64,000 nt of DNA from a virus. Positions 1 to 9,582 of the stretch are shown piece after piece. The number at the start of each line of letters is the position of its first letter. Position 1 is the stretch's first letter. The notes under the pieces were generated by a model. It made no database searches. It was not told the DNA's origin and was given only the letters and a program-made list of their open reading frames with translations. Where the stretch lies: IMG/VR virus record IMGVR_UViG_3300030385_002649, positions 186,001-250,000 of that record; one strand, written 5' to 3'. Position numbers and translations under genes: made by a program.

Positions 1-25
1 ATCATGTTTCGTTTTTTCTTAGCCA

Positions 26-1261
26 TTAAACTATTTGCGCCTTAGCATTATAATCGTAACGATACAAATAAAGATCGGTGTACCAGCTGTCAGTTTCCAT
101 TCTATGGTTGAACCCATTGACTAGCCATTTTCCGCTTAAGAAAAAGTTTTCGTCGTCCAAGTCCTTCCATTCTAGATTTATATAGCCAACCCCTAACTTA
201 GTTGGATCATCAAACCGATGGTCTCCCAACACGCTAATTCTCATAGCCATAACCATAGGGAGCATATTCAAGTACATGTTTCTAGCTCGTCCGTCTATCC
301 ATTCATCATATTTCATGCCTATTTCACCAGCACTAAATTCAGGGATAGCAACTATAGATGTGGAGTATTCAGAATCAGACTTTGCAAACCCTCTTTTCTG
401 ATCGATGCCAACGTTCACTTTTTCGCTTGTGTTTAAGTCTTTTACAACCGTATTCTTAGGATCGGTCTTTTTGTCGATGAATTTACCAGATACGGTTGAA
501 ATGCCCTGCGTTACAACTTGATTTTGCAGAGCGGTAATATAAGTCGATGATAACATATTCCAGTCTTTAACATCGTTTTTCCCTTTCCCAAACGATGTTG
601 TATAACATGCTAATAGCTCTGGTTTTAGATCATGTTGCTGCTTGATGACCAATTTTCTGTCAACACTGAAAGTCATCCAGTTCGTTTTTTTCTGCCTAGA
701 CAGAGATGAGGACCATTCTAACAATGATTGGATAAAAGTTCTAGGATCCTGGCGCATCATGCCCCATTTCCCCTTATCATTATCATCAGTCTTCGTGATT
801 TCTAGCTTAATCTGGCCTCCAGTGTATTCTTTAACAACTTGAGTTATAACATCGCTAACATTACCGGTATAGACTTTCCCGCTACTGTCGCCAGCATTTA
901 AAAACCAAGTGGGCGGATCGATCGCAACGAACTCGAACATCCCCTCTGCTGGAGGGCCGAACACGTCCAAGTCGGTGATAAAGGCTACGCGCCTTTTGGC
1001 GACGCTCTTTGGGTTTCCAGCCCAAAATAGTTGAAATGTTACGGGGGTCGGTTCTTTCCGCGCGCTTTGTAGGAAGCTTCCGATTACTCCCGCTTTCTTT
1101 AAAATAGTGAAGTACGGGTCGTACATCCTAGCCTTTAAGACGTATCCGCCGTTTACAGTCGCTTTCCATTCCAATTGTTCAATCGATTTGATCCCTATTT
1201 CAGCGCTAGCTCCGATTGTCATCTTGCACGCTGGTGCCATTGAAATGGTGCGTTCGGACAT
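26..1261 (-). CDS. Putative baseplate hub / tail protein
   Basis: This 411-residue protein has the look of a contractile-tail hub or late-control (gpD/VgrG-like) protein: an N-terminal beta-rich stretch followed near residues 160-190 by a segment with QDPRTFIQSLLEW, reminiscent of the region where such proteins load a second domain. No signal peptide or membrane segment is visible. It lies at the end of a minus-strand virion run upstream of which sit baseplate and tail genes, and its ATG overlaps the stop of the next upstream gene by one base. The family call rests on residue pattern and context only; it could be another baseplate wedge or hub component. Confidence 0.5.
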   Translation of the reverse strand: MSERTISMAPACKMTIGASAEIGIKSIEQLEWKATVNGGYVLKARMYDPYFTILKKAGVIGSFLQSARKEPTPVTFQLFWAGNPKSVAKRRVAFITDLDVFGPPAEGMFEFVAIDPPTWFLNAGDSSGKVYTGNVSDVITQVVKEYTGGQIKLEITKTDDNDKGKWGMMRQDPRTFIQSLLEWSSSLSRQKKTNWMTFSVDRKLVIKQQHDLKPELLACYTTSFGKGKNDVKDWNMLSSTYITALQNQVVTQGISTVSGKFIDKKTDPKNTVVKDLNTSEKVNVGIDQKRGFAKSDSEYSTSIVAIPEFSAGEIGMKYDEWIDGRARNMYLNMLPMVMAMRISVLGDHRFDDPTKLGVGYINLEWKDLDDENFFLSGKWLVNGFNHRMETDSWYTDLYLYRYDYNAKAQIV

Positions 1262-1629
1262 TATTTATTCCATTTCAGTTCAAAAGATCCAGTGGCGGTA
1301 ACGTTTCTGTCTGGTCCCTCGGTTTTGCCAAGACCACTTATAACATTTTCAGAAATGAAAATTGGCCTAATTCCTGGGTATTGTTCTTTAAACCACTTGA
1401 CTCTCTCGTCAACGCCTCGGCTTTCCAGATCGGTAACGTGCCTTTGGACTTTGCTGGTGTCTTGGATTTTAGAGGAGTCGACGCCAACTCTACATTGTTC
1501 TCCAGCGTGGTTCTTTACTCCAAGATCTAAAAATGTGAGACTGCCCGCAGCCAGAGATTTCCAGCTCTGACCTTCGTCCTTGTATTTCTGAGCTTTTTTA
1601 ATTCTCAATTGTATAATTCGGAGTTTCAT
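1261..1629 (-). CDS. Hypothetical protein, virion-module neighbour
   Basis: A 122-residue basic protein with no recognised family. Its stop overlaps the start of the hub-like gene downstream, so the two are probably co-transcribed and translationally coupled. It starts back to back with the plus-strand primase-like gene, so the short interval around 1630-1680 must hold divergent signals. A small tail or hub-assembly protein is possible by position, but nothing in the sequence proves it. Confidence 0.55.
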   Translation of the reverse strand: MKLRIIQLRIKKAQKYKDEGQSWKSLAAGSLTFLDLGVKNHAGEQCRVGVDSSKIQDTSKVQRHVTDLESRGVDERVKWFKEQYPGIRPIFISENVISGLGKTEGPDRNVTATGSFELKWNK

Positions 1630-1678
1630 GTTTTATTTTTCATTTATTTATGGCTGGTATTTTACCATTGGTTTCTCT

Positions 1679-2773
1679 ATGAAAAAATTCAGACCAATAA
1701 AATTATCTCCCGAGCAAATCGAAGACTGGGTTGCCAGACATTTCGATTACAAAAAACGGCGAGGAGGCGAAGAGCTATTAATCAACAACCCTTTTATACC
1801 AGGAGATTCAGGGTTTAAGTTTAACATCTCAATGTACCCCAAAGAGAACAAGCACAAAACAACAGGACACTGGGTCCACGATTGGCGTCCTAGTGCCTCG
1901 ATGTACAACGGTAGTTTTATCAAGTTTGTGATGAATTATCGAGGTCTAGACTTCCGATCAGCCCTGAAAGAGGTTTGTGGAGACGACATCGATTTGAAGG
2001 CGTTATCTCGGCCTTACCGGAAAAAGAAAGAAGAGATCGAGGAAGAGGAAGAACCAGAAATCATCATGGAACTCCCAAAATTAGCAGTTCCAATCGACAA
2101 CGATAAATGGCCTAGACTGAGGAAAATTGCTCTCCATTATTTAGCCGGTCGAGGGATCACCGAAAAAGACGCCAAGGCTTACAAGCTGCATTATACCCCA
2201 ACAATGATCATATTTCCTTATTTAGAGTATGGAATGATCGTTTATTGGCAAGGGCGAACCTTCTCCAAGAGCGTGAAACAATTCGAGTTCCCGTCCTATT
2301 CTAACAAATCCGATTTCATCTATGGCTTCGATTATGCAGAACCTGGGCACCCAGTTTTTATTACCGAAGCTATCATTGACTCTATGACACTTGGCCCAGG
2401 CGGTCTAGGGACCGGTGGGGCTTCGATTATTGAAAATCAGAAACGGAAGATTAGAGCTATCGGCCCTTCTATAGTGGTTTTAGCCCCTGACAATGACCAA
2501 GAGGGCTATTCATCATTATACAAAAACTATCAACTGTTGAGGCCATATCACAAAGTTCATTATGTGTTGCCGCCAGATCCCTATAAGGATTGGAACCAAA
2601 TGGCCTGTGGTGATAAAGAGCTTGATGGGATCGGCATCCCAAAGGTTAGACAATATGCTCAGAGCAATTTTAAGCCAGTGACGACGTCTGTTGCTATCAA
2701 GTATCGTAAGATGGCTACTAAATTGAAAGGGATTAAGACGCCCGGTCTAATTGCCCCTGGAGATTTGTATTAG
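1679..2773 (+). CDS. DNA primase-like TOPRIM protein
   Basis: A 364-residue protein with a TOPRIM-type core at about residues 225-300: a conserved acidic residue in ITEAIIDSM, then a D-x-D motif in APDNDQEG, the arrangement that binds metal in primases and topoisomerases. The N-terminal part (NPF...HDWRP...FVMNYRG) resembles the DNA-binding region of DnaG/gp61-type primases but lacks a visible CHC2 cysteine set. I chose ATG 1679 over the in-frame ATG at 1628, because the latter overlaps the divergent gene's start and would leave no room for a promoter. Its role would be RNA-primer synthesis for lagging-strand replication. It is one of few plus-strand genes here. Confidence 0.75.
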   Translation: MKKFRPIKLSPEQIEDWVARHFDYKKRRGGEELLINNPFIPGDSGFKFNISMYPKENKHKTTGHWVHDWRPSASMYNGSFIKFVMNYRGLDFRSALKEVCGDDIDLKALSRPYRKKKEEIEEEEEPEIIMELPKLAVPIDNDKWPRLRKIALHYLAGRGITEKDAKAYKLHYTPTMIIFPYLEYGMIVYWQGRTFSKSVKQFEFPSYSNKSDFIYGFDYAEPGHPVFITEAIIDSMTLGPGGLGTGGASIIENQKRKIRAIGPSIVVLAPDNDQEGYSSLYKNYQLLRPYHKVHYVLPPDPYKDWNQMACGDKELDGIGIPKVRQYAQSNFKPVTTSVAIKYRKMATKLKGIKTPGLIAPGDLY

Positions 2774-2969
2774 GCCCTCGATCTGGGACGGAATATTGAA
2801 GGCTTTGCATCATAGCCCAGGATCGGTCTTTAGCGTCCTGTTCCTCTTTGTCGTCTTGTTCTTGATTCTTGCTTTTCTTAGATTTCGGTCTATCATCGGC
2901 TGAGACTTTTTCAAAAGCTTTCTTCTTCTTTTTGTCTTTTTGGTCCTGGTGCAGTTTACTCAGACGCAT
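2733..2969 (-). CDS. Small lysine-rich hypothetical protein
   Basis: A 78-residue, highly charged protein rich in Lys, Asp and Gln, with no family recognised. It overlaps the upstream acidic gene by 14 bases, which suggests coupling, and its 3' end runs convergently into the last 41 bases of the plus-strand primase-like gene. Low complexity makes the call uncertain, but the overlap style matches its neighbours. Confidence 0.45.
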   Translation of the reverse strand: MRLSKLHQDQKDKKKKKAFEKVSADDRPKSKKSKNQEQDDKEEQDAKDRSWAMMQSLQYSVPDRGPNTNLQGQLDRAS

Positions 2970-3477
2970 CTGGGTCTCCCATGCCTAGATCCTTCTTAAG
3001 CTTGTCTAGCTCATCTCCTTCAATGTCGTCGTCTTCTTCTTTCTCTTCTGTTTCGCCAGATGCCTGGTTGACGTCCAGCGCGCCTCGACGTCGAGACTGT
3101 TCTGTCTTTCCGCCCTCCTTTTTAGCTGCGTGTCCGATAACTGGGACTTTACTAACAGGGCTGGGGGCGCTGGGACCTTGGCCGAGAGCGCCCGCCCCTT
3201 TAGAATTGTCGTGAGGTTTAACATTCCTTTGTTTGAATGTTTCTAAGATTGCGCAGAGCCGGTCTTCTAGTCCTTCGGTTACAAATGGGTCGTCTTTAGT
3301 TTGGTCTCTGTGTCCGCTCCTGCCTGACATCGGCATGGCGTCAACTTCGTCGAGGTCTCCTCCAAATTCTGGTGTGTTCATATCTTCGGGTTTCTCTTCG
3401 ACTTCTTCGTCGTCCATTGCTTTGGACAATTTTTTGAAGACTGCTTTTCTTTTCTTTTGGCTCTCGTAGATCATCAT
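2956..3477 (-). CDS. Acidic low-complexity hypothetical protein
   Basis: A 173-residue protein with acidic clusters near both ends and a Gly/Pro/Ser-rich middle, so probably largely disordered. No enzyme motif is visible. Its start abuts the stop of the beta-rich structural-type gene upstream and its stop overlaps the next gene. An assembly or scaffold role within the tail module would fit the position, but this is inference. Confidence 0.55.
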   Translation of the reverse strand: MMIYESQKKRKAVFKKLSKAMDDEEVEEKPEDMNTPEFGGDLDEVDAMPMSGRSGHRDQTKDDPFVTEGLEDRLCAILETFKQRNVKPHDNSKGAGALGQGPSAPSPVSKVPVIGHAAKKEGGKTEQSRRRGALDVNQASGETEEKEEDDDIEGDELDKLKKDLGMGDPDASE

Positions 3478-4244
3478 TATTGCACCGTGAAACTAAATTC
3501 TTCGCTAATTACAACTGAGCCGTCAGAAAGAGGGACTTTAATTCGGTATCGATAAGTCCCTCTCAACAGCAATCTTGTATCAATAAGGCATTGTACAACG
3601 AAAGGCGAGTTAAGATGTGATCCTTGGCGGATACCAATATTGCATGGAGCGTCGACAAGACCGGCTATAAGTTCTTTGTGTGTTGTCGACACGGTAATTG
3701 TTGGGTTTAATTGAGCGATAGAAGGAGCGAACTTATTATAGTCGAAATCGTGTTTTGGAAGAGGATGGAGGGCTACTTCTATAGTCCTTATTTCTCCGCG
3801 TCTTAACTTCTTATCTAAAGGTTCAAAGCCAAGTCGTTTAGTATGCAGTAGGTCATCTACGATCCATGAATCATCTAGTACCCAGAATTGACCTTGTTGA
3901 GAAAGCCAGAGACTTTCGTCATCCGGGTCCCCTGTTCCTATGTCCTCTGGCAGGAAGCTCCACACGTCGACATATACGTCGTCCACAGCGAAGTCATCAG
4001 GAATAGCGAAAAGTGCTTCGAACTGCCCGGCCCCCGTGTCGTGAATGAGTGGAAAGGGATATAGCGGGTCGGACGGGGGAGGCACAATGATTTGGCTAAC
4101 CAGCTGGCCTGGCCTCACAAACCCCCTATAGACGTCAATTCGCCTTACTGCATATGGATCTTCCTTCAGTCCGTTATGCACAAAAGACATGTTGAGCCGT
4201 ACTGTTCTTCCGGCTCTTCCTGCAATTCTTGGGTAGGCACTCAC
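3477..4244 (-). CDS. Beta-rich virion-type protein
   Basis: A 255-residue protein with alternating hydrophobic beta-strand patterns in its second half (for example TYRYRIKVPLSDGSVV near the C-terminus), as in Ig-like or fibronectin-like virion domains. No family could be named. It sits between the gp26-like baseplate gene and the acidic protein, in a tightly packed minus-strand run, so a baseplate or tail role is likely. Confidence 0.5.
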   Translation of the reverse strand: MSAYPRIAGRAGRTVRLNMSFVHNGLKEDPYAVRRIDVYRGFVRPGQLVSQIIVPPPSDPLYPFPLIHDTGAGQFEALFAIPDDFAVDDVYVDVWSFLPEDIGTGDPDDESLWLSQQGQFWVLDDSWIVDDLLHTKRLGFEPLDKKLRRGEIRTIEVALHPLPKHDFDYNKFAPSIAQLNPTITVSTTHKELIAGLVDAPCNIGIRQGSHLNSPFVVQCLIDTRLLLRGTYRYRIKVPLSDGSVVISEEFSFTVQ

Positions 4245-4253
4245 AAATTATCT

Positions 4254-4502
4254 TTACATCTGGCGATGATTGAGCTTGCCGCTATTTTCGATGTCTTCGT
4301 TTTCTTTCTTGATTCGTTTAACCCACCACCGTCTTTCTTCAGCGGTCATACATGTTAGCTCGATATCGCTAAGTCCGTTACCACGTTTCAGAAGGTACCA
4401 TTCCTCCATGATGTGGTTCCATTCACTCTCTAGGTCGCTTGGGCTTCGTTGGACGAAAAAACGACTCCGTGACTGGGAGGCCCACAGAGAACTTAGCGCC
4501 AC
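4254..4502 (-). CDS. Overlapping-frame partner of gp26-like protein
   Basis: This open frame overlaps the 3' end of the gp26-like gene by 80 bases in another frame and continues about 170 bases beyond it. The part beyond the overlap reads as protein (HIMEEWYLLKRGNG...MTAEERRWWVKRIKKE). The arrangement recalls tail-assembly chaperone pairs made by programmed frameshift; a +1 or -2 shift would join the frames, and there is a T6 run in the overlap. Alternatively translation starts at an internal ATG such as the one in IMEEW. It probably makes a small baseplate/hub-assembly factor. Confidence 0.5.
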   Translation of the reverse strand: MALSSLWASQSRSRFFVQRSPSDLESEWNHIMEEWYLLKRGNGLSDIELTCMTAEERRWWVKRIKKENEDIENSGKLNHRQM

Positions 4503-5454
4503 AATCAGAGTAGGTGCACTTGGTGTCGATAGAAGTATCGATTCCTGGGGATTTATCGTTCAAGAAATCCATGATAGTGTGGATATCTCTAGAATGCATC
4601 CTTTCGACAACAGTTCTAATCTTGAAACGATCAGTCTCACCCATTACGTTGACGATAATTCTGTTAATATTCTTTTCTAGAGTGTCGTCAACAGATTCTC
4701 CACGCTCTTTAATCTCGTCACGAGCTTGTTGACGAGTTTTCTTCTTACTTTTCTTATTCTTAGCTCTAGCACGACCAACGCTATTAGCGGCTTGAGCGTC
4801 AGGGTTGAGAATATCAAGCATATCATATCCTCTAAGGAATCTGATCTTAACCCAAAATTCTGCGTTAGGATGCTTAATTTTAATGCGCTTTGTGGCTTCT
4901 GGAAGCACGATTCTAAATGGTTCTTCACCAAGCGAATGATCTGGCTCACTAACTGTTTCGTACAACTCTACCAAATCGTATTCGTGTTCGCTAGGACGTT
5001 CGCATTCTGGACAAGGAAGAATAAATTCATACTCATTCCCGTGAGTAATACCTCTTAGATAATAGAGGAGAAATACTCGGTCTTCAGCCAGCAAGTCAGC
5101 ATGCTCAAAACCATTAGGGAGTTTCACGTGTCTTTTGAAAAGTTGCTCAATAGCTTGGCCTGTCCTGACAAGTCTCTGAGTCGCCATAGCCTTATCAGCA
5201 TATAATCCCCACGGCTTTACCTCTACCAGACCTCCTGGGATCATACCTTCGTAGTAGAGGCCCTTACTTGGCAGAGTCGTCTGCTCCCATGGCCTAATTT
5301 CTTCGATTGGAGTGTTTAAGTAATCGTCCAACAGTGCGGATGGATCAACCAATTCGGCGTCTGCGCCTTCTTCGGTCGCAACTGGAGTTTCAACAGTATC
5401 GTTACGTTTAAAGTCTGCAGGAAGTTGGACTGGAATTTCGTGCTCGTCGGACAT
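4423..5454 (-). CDS. T4 gp26-like baseplate hub assembly protein
   Basis: A 343-residue protein with the features of the gp26-like baseplate family: an N-terminal region with LPSKGLYY and a C-terminal Cys pair (CTYSDCGAKF) followed by LPVTESFFRP, where family members end in a comparable FFxP block. Two more cysteines occur centrally (CPEC). It probably binds zinc and acts in assembly of the baseplate hub. It lies upstream of the tail-tube genes' distal end in the minus-strand tail operon, and an overlapping second frame follows its stop. Confidence 0.7.
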   Translation of the reverse strand: MSDEHEIPVQLPADFKRNDTVETPVATEEGADAELVDPSALLDDYLNTPIEEIRPWEQTTLPSKGLYYEGMIPGGLVEVKPWGLYADKAMATQRLVRTGQAIEQLFKRHVKLPNGFEHADLLAEDRVFLLYYLRGITHGNEYEFILPCPECERPSEHEYDLVELYETVSEPDHSLGEEPFRIVLPEATKRIKIKHPNAEFWVKIRFLRGYDMLDILNPDAQAANSVGRARAKNKKSKKKTRQQARDEIKERGESVDDTLEKNINRIIVNVMGETDRFKIRTVVERMHSRDIHTIMDFLNDKSPGIDTSIDTKCTYSDCGAKFSVGLPVTESFFRPTKPKRPRE

Positions 5455-5478
5455 GATTACACCTCGACTTATCTACAC

Positions 5479-6132
5479 TTAGAATCCTTGAGCCGCGCTG
5501 ATTATATCTTGCGCTGTTGGTACTGGTCCTGGGCCGGAACTAGTTGGCCTGTCCTTAATCTCGATCACAGCGTGAGAGAATACATAAGTTACAATCAACA
5601 ATTTTACGTCAGAAGAATCGTATGATAATTCCCCATGGTCGACGTTGATAGGATAGGAGTTCTTAAGCGTGAACTTTTGCTGTTCTTTTCCTTGTCCGTC
5701 TAACAATTTGAAAATTGGTTCGCCCATATAGGCGTCGACAATTTTCATGCCCTCGTCTGGAGTCCAGATCTTATCTTGCCAATCTCTGAAAATCTGATGG
5801 AGTCCGTAGACGTCATAAAATTCGACGACAACATTTTCCCATTTTGCTTTCTTTGGGAAGCTATAAGTGAGCGAACCGGCGTTTACCTTCACCTCTTCGA
5901 ATGATAAAGATGGGAGTTTCAGGCTCTTAGCATACAGTTTAAGGTCGCCCTTACTAGCCATACCAGAGGCATTGAAGCCGCCTCTGGTCTGAGTCCCACC
6001 TACGTTGTTGTTAGAGTTCGAAGACATTGGCACACCGATGTCTTCTATCATCCATCGGTGTGCTCTATGAAATTCTGCTTTGTAGTTAGGGTTTTGCCCT
6101 TTTTCTTTTCCAGAGATCGCAAAACCTGGCAT
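5479..6132 (-). CDS. T4 gp19-like tail tube protein (copy 1)
   Basis: A 217-residue protein starting MPGFAI and carrying the gp19-type core: FHRAHRW near residue 23, then a central strand pair with ENVVVEFYDVYG and the C-terminal LKNSYPINVDHGELSYDSSDVKLLIVTY. These proteins form hexameric rings stacked into the inner tail tube through which DNA passes. It is longer than its neighbour because of an Asn/Gly-rich insert at residues 35-55. It lies directly downstream of a second copy with the same N-terminus, a clear tandem duplication. Confidence 0.85.
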   Translation of the reverse strand: MPGFAISGKEKGQNPNYKAEFHRAHRWMIEDIGVPMSSNSNNNVGGTQTRGGFNASGMASKGDLKLYAKSLKLPSLSFEEVKVNAGSLTYSFPKKAKWENVVVEFYDVYGLHQIFRDWQDKIWTPDEGMKIVDAYMGEPIFKLLDGQGKEQQKFTLKNSYPINVDHGELSYDSSDVKLLIVTYVFSHAVIEIKDRPTSSGPGPVPTAQDIISAAQGF

Positions 6133-6147
6133 TATTTAGCCCTTCTA

Positions 6148-6690
6148 TTAACGGCCGCTAATTCTTTCTGCTCTGTCGAATTTGACGACAACCGAAACCA
6201 ATTGTACGTTGCTGTCGCCATAATCCAACTCGTTCCAGTTGGTATCTTGGCACCAGGCTCCAAAGACTCTCCAGATTTCGTCTACGCCACCCTGACCATC
6301 GGTCATTTGGACTTCGAATTCAACTTTATATTCAGAAGGCAAAGCGACTGTCGCGTTGCCGATCTGAGTACACTTGGTGACCCAAGCGTAAATTCTTGAA
6401 GACATCGAACCACGAAGGCTCTTGCCGCCGACAGCATCATAGAACTCTAGGTTTAGAGTATCCCATGATTGCTTACCGGCGAAGGATGCGACTTCCTGGT
6501 CGTGGTGTACTTCAGCAGGCTCTACCTTGAAACTTGGCCTTGCAGCTTTGCTTAGGTAGAGAAATTCCCTAGAGTTGATGACGAAAGCATCTTCAAAGTT
6601 GGTTAGACGCCAACGATGCTTACGACGGAACTCTGCCTTGAAGTCTTTACTTTGACTTTCTGGAGTGTTGTTAATTGCAAAACCAGGCAT
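6148..6690 (-). CDS. T4 gp19-like tail tube protein (copy 2)
   Basis: A 180-residue gp19-like protein beginning MPGFAIN, with EFRRKHRW, a central NLEFYDAVG and the C-terminal NELDYGDSNVQLVSVVVKFD, the same layout as the downstream paralogue. At this length it is closest to a standard tube protein, and it sits immediately after the sheath gene, as in T4. It is the best candidate for the main tube subunit, with the other copy perhaps a cap or specialised ring. Confidence 0.88.
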   Translation of the reverse strand: MPGFAINNTPESQSKDFKAEFRRKHRWRLTNFEDAFVINSREFLYLSKAARPSFKVEPAEVHHDQEVASFAGKQSWDTLNLEFYDAVGGKSLRGSMSSRIYAWVTKCTQIGNATVALPSEYKVEFEVQMTDGQGGVDEIWRVFGAWCQDTNWNELDYGDSNVQLVSVVVKFDRAERISGR

Positions 6691-6699
6691 TATTACCCC

Positions 6700-9561
6700 T
6701 TACTGTGGTGCGAATTCGTTTGTTACGTCGATCCCAGCGGCAGCCAGTACTTCATCAGCGGAGAAGCTCTGGTCTGTTCTGAGAACGGCTAGATTAAGAA
6801 CAACGAATTCTACTGTTCTCGTAGGTTTGATGAGCACGCTGACCCACAACTCGTTACGATCCCTGCGGATAGGCGTGTTGTTAGTTTCGTCGACAGTCAC
6901 TCGGAAGGCCGTCAAGCCTCTTCTAGCCTTAACATCGTTAAGGAATGGAGTGATCGTAGCGCTTACTTGGCCCCACAGGATGCTATCGTTAGGCTCGAAC
7001 AAGAAGTTCCTGAGAAGAGGGATTAGGCCCTTCTTCAAGAATATCAATAGCAATCTGACGTTTACGCGGTCAAGAGCAGAGTCTCGACGTTGTAGAGTCC
7101 TCTGACCGAAAACCGTAATCCCATCTTGTGGGAAGTTGACGATTGGGTTGACTGCGTTGTTGAATCCGTAAAGCAGATTGCGCTCACCTTGAGTTGGGTT
7201 GAATTCAACATCAAGTGCTGTGAGTAGACGACCTCTGTTGAGACCGGCTGGAGCGAACCAAGGCTCGGCAACTCTAGCTGTACGAGCATAAACTGCGGCG
7301 ACGTGTCCCGATGGTGGTACGAAGATTGTTCCGCCGTTGAATTGGTCGAAGATTTCGATCCAAGACCAGTAGAGCGCACCGTACGAACTGTTGAGAGCAG
7401 CACTAAGATCACTGAACAGCATTCCGTTGTGCCAATCAACCACTTGTTGTGGGCGTAATCCGAATGGTGGATCGATGATGGCAAGGCAATCACCACGACG
7501 TTCGCACATTTGAAGCGCTTCAGCAATCACGGCTCCGGAGTTGAATCCTGGGGTCATGAGAAGCGTAATGTTAAACGTTTCGCTATTCTGGAATGCGTTC
7601 ATTCCAGTGCTTCTGTCGCGGCTTCCGATTACGACTCTGTCAAGCTCTGAGCTATAGACAGCGTCGAGAGGAATCCCATTAGCCATTCCTTCGAATTCTC
7701 TACGAGCGATCTCGCCTGGGCTTCTAACTTCGAAGTTAGATGCGTCATTCAGATCGTTCATCAAGTAAACTGGACGCTCTTCCCAATTGAAGTATCCGTT
7801 ACCGTTAACGCCGCCCAGGGAACTCCCTGTGTTTACGACATTTGCGATATAGCGAGCATCTGTTGGGTCGAATGATACGTCGTCTACCTGACTATCAGGA
7901 ATTGTGAGGCCAGCAGGATCCAGCAACCTTACGGTATATCGTCCTGGTTGGTTGTTATAGTTCTCAAGAATCAGGACGTGATCAGCGAGCCATGTTCCAG
8001 CGGAAGGAGCGACAAACCAACCAACAACATTGTCGTAATAAGCAATATCTAGTGCGCACTGAGCGCTAGCTGGGTCTGTCTCACACGACAACGGAACTTC
8101 AGGAGTGATCACACCAGATTCTGGCAGCGAAACTCGTGGGTCGAAGAACGTTCTGAAATCACGAGTCGAAACGTTAAAGTTTAGCTCTTCCGAGAACCTT
8201 AGCGTCTTGATATTACTGAAGTTAGACAGCATGCGAAGCTTGCCGAACTGGTGGTCGACATCAGTGATGATATAGACTCTTTTATCGTCATCAGTTACTT
8301 GAATCGTAACTGCTTCGTAATACCTTGATCCGCTTGAGATTCCGCCGAGGTTGAGGGAATTTGCAACCGAGTCTGGAGTAGCAGATGTACTAACAGCGAC
8401 TGTGGCCGCCAGATTTGTTACTGTGTCTGATTCCACAACGTCAACGTTAACTCTGTTGTTGTTAGAGTTGATGTTATAAGGGCCAGTGTCGATTCCTACT
8501 AGGAAGCTTCTTGGAATGTCTAGAGCCCATTTCTGGACGCCAGCTTCCAATGCGAAAGCTTCAGTTCCAGTTAGTTGGATTCTTTCTCCAGCGACTACCG
8601 TCCTTAGGAAAAGGTCTGTGCCGTCGTATCCCGAAATGAAGTCTACCGAGGTTCCAACTAGGGCGTTGAAATCTGCGACGAAATCGTCTGGGTCTGTGTA
8701 TTCTGCTGTAGCAAAGGCGAAGGAACCAGGCACGCTGGCCGCACCTTCTACTTCGACTGAGAATGTTAGGTTGTCTGGTCTCACAGCGAACGTGAATGTA
8801 TCGTCTGCTTCGATTTGAGAAGAGCCGGTCACTTCAATTCTGAAGATTAGACCAGAGTCGTCGTCGCCTGAACCAACTGCCACTGGGGCCGAGATTCCGG
8901 TTGTCGATTCTACTAATTCTCCGGACGCAACAATTGCGCCATCGCTACCACGGGTTACAGTATATTCTGCGCCATCCAGAAGACCACTAGTTGGGTCTGA
9001 AGTGATTAGGACGGTGAATCCGTCGTCAACTGCTCCAACGTAAGCGTCTGAAAGATCAGATCCTACGAAGCTGAGTGTTGCTACTGTTGGTCCGTCGGTC
9101 GTCGAAACGTCGATATCGTTATAGTCGATATCTAGAACTGCGTCGGTGTGAAACGAAAGTGGTGCTTCGTCAGTTGGAACTCGCAGGTTGATTCGACCGA
9201 AGTCGATCCCACGGAATACTGACACTCTGCCCCAGCCTTGGATTCTAGTACCGCTTGTATCGATACAAATATCTGCCAGTTCATCTGGTTGGCCTTCGTC
9301 ACAGTTAACACCGACTCTTAGAACCCACGCTGAATTACCTTCTTCAAGATAGGCGAGAACTGCGTATCCGAGGTTAGCTTCAGGAAGTGGTGTTCCGAAC
9401 ATTTCAACGAATTGTTCAGGTGTTGTAATGAATGTAGGCTCATCCATCGGGCCTTTTTGTGCGGTCCCGACGATAGCTGGTATGATGGTAGAATCGTTAG
9501 CCGGAAGAACGCTTAAATCGATCTCCCTGGGGAAAACACCTGGTGATAAAAAGGTAGGCAT
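6700..9561 (-). CDS. Tail sheath protein (T4 gp18-like)
   Basis: A 953-residue contractile sheath protein. The start MPTFLSPGVFPREIDLS and the nearby IIPAIVGTAQKGP are typical, and the C-terminal domain (NVRLLLIFLKKGL ... LFEPNDSILW ... RRGLTAFRVTVDE) is the conserved core that packs around the tube. The middle 500 residues are beta-rich insertions, making it longer than T4 gp18 (about 660). A clear AGGAG ribosome site precedes the ATG, and an ATCAAATATA box lies just upstream, a likely late promoter. The tube genes follow directly. Confidence 0.93.
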   Translation of the reverse strand: MPTFLSPGVFPREIDLSVLPANDSTIIPAIVGTAQKGPMDEPTFITTPEQFVEMFGTPLPEANLGYAVLAYLEEGNSAWVLRVGVNCDEGQPDELADICIDTSGTRIQGWGRVSVFRGIDFGRINLRVPTDEAPLSFHTDAVLDIDYNDIDVSTTDGPTVATLSFVGSDLSDAYVGAVDDGFTVLITSDPTSGLLDGAEYTVTRGSDGAIVASGELVESTTGISAPVAVGSGDDDSGLIFRIEVTGSSQIEADDTFTFAVRPDNLTFSVEVEGAASVPGSFAFATAEYTDPDDFVADFNALVGTSVDFISGYDGTDLFLRTVVAGERIQLTGTEAFALEAGVQKWALDIPRSFLVGIDTGPYNINSNNNRVNVDVVESDTVTNLAATVAVSTSATPDSVANSLNLGGISSGSRYYEAVTIQVTDDDKRVYIITDVDHQFGKLRMLSNFSNIKTLRFSEELNFNVSTRDFRTFFDPRVSLPESGVITPEVPLSCETDPASAQCALDIAYYDNVVGWFVAPSAGTWLADHVLILENYNNQPGRYTVRLLDPAGLTIPDSQVDDVSFDPTDARYIANVVNTGSSLGGVNGNGYFNWEERPVYLMNDLNDASNFEVRSPGEIARREFEGMANGIPLDAVYSSELDRVVIGSRDRSTGMNAFQNSETFNITLLMTPGFNSGAVIAEALQMCERRGDCLAIIDPPFGLRPQQVVDWHNGMLFSDLSAALNSSYGALYWSWIEIFDQFNGGTIFVPPSGHVAAVYARTARVAEPWFAPAGLNRGRLLTALDVEFNPTQGERNLLYGFNNAVNPIVNFPQDGITVFGQRTLQRRDSALDRVNVRLLLIFLKKGLIPLLRNFLFEPNDSILWGQVSATITPFLNDVKARRGLTAFRVTVDETNNTPIRRDRNELWVSVLIKPTRTVEFVVLNLAVLRTDQSFSADEVLAAAGIDVTNEFAPQ

Positions 9562-9582
9562 TCAATTCTCCTTTGCTAAGAA

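Noticed and set aside
6665-7105. Plus-strand frame opposite the sheath gene
   Set aside because: Lies entirely opposite the strongly supported sheath and tube genes, with no coding-like residues.
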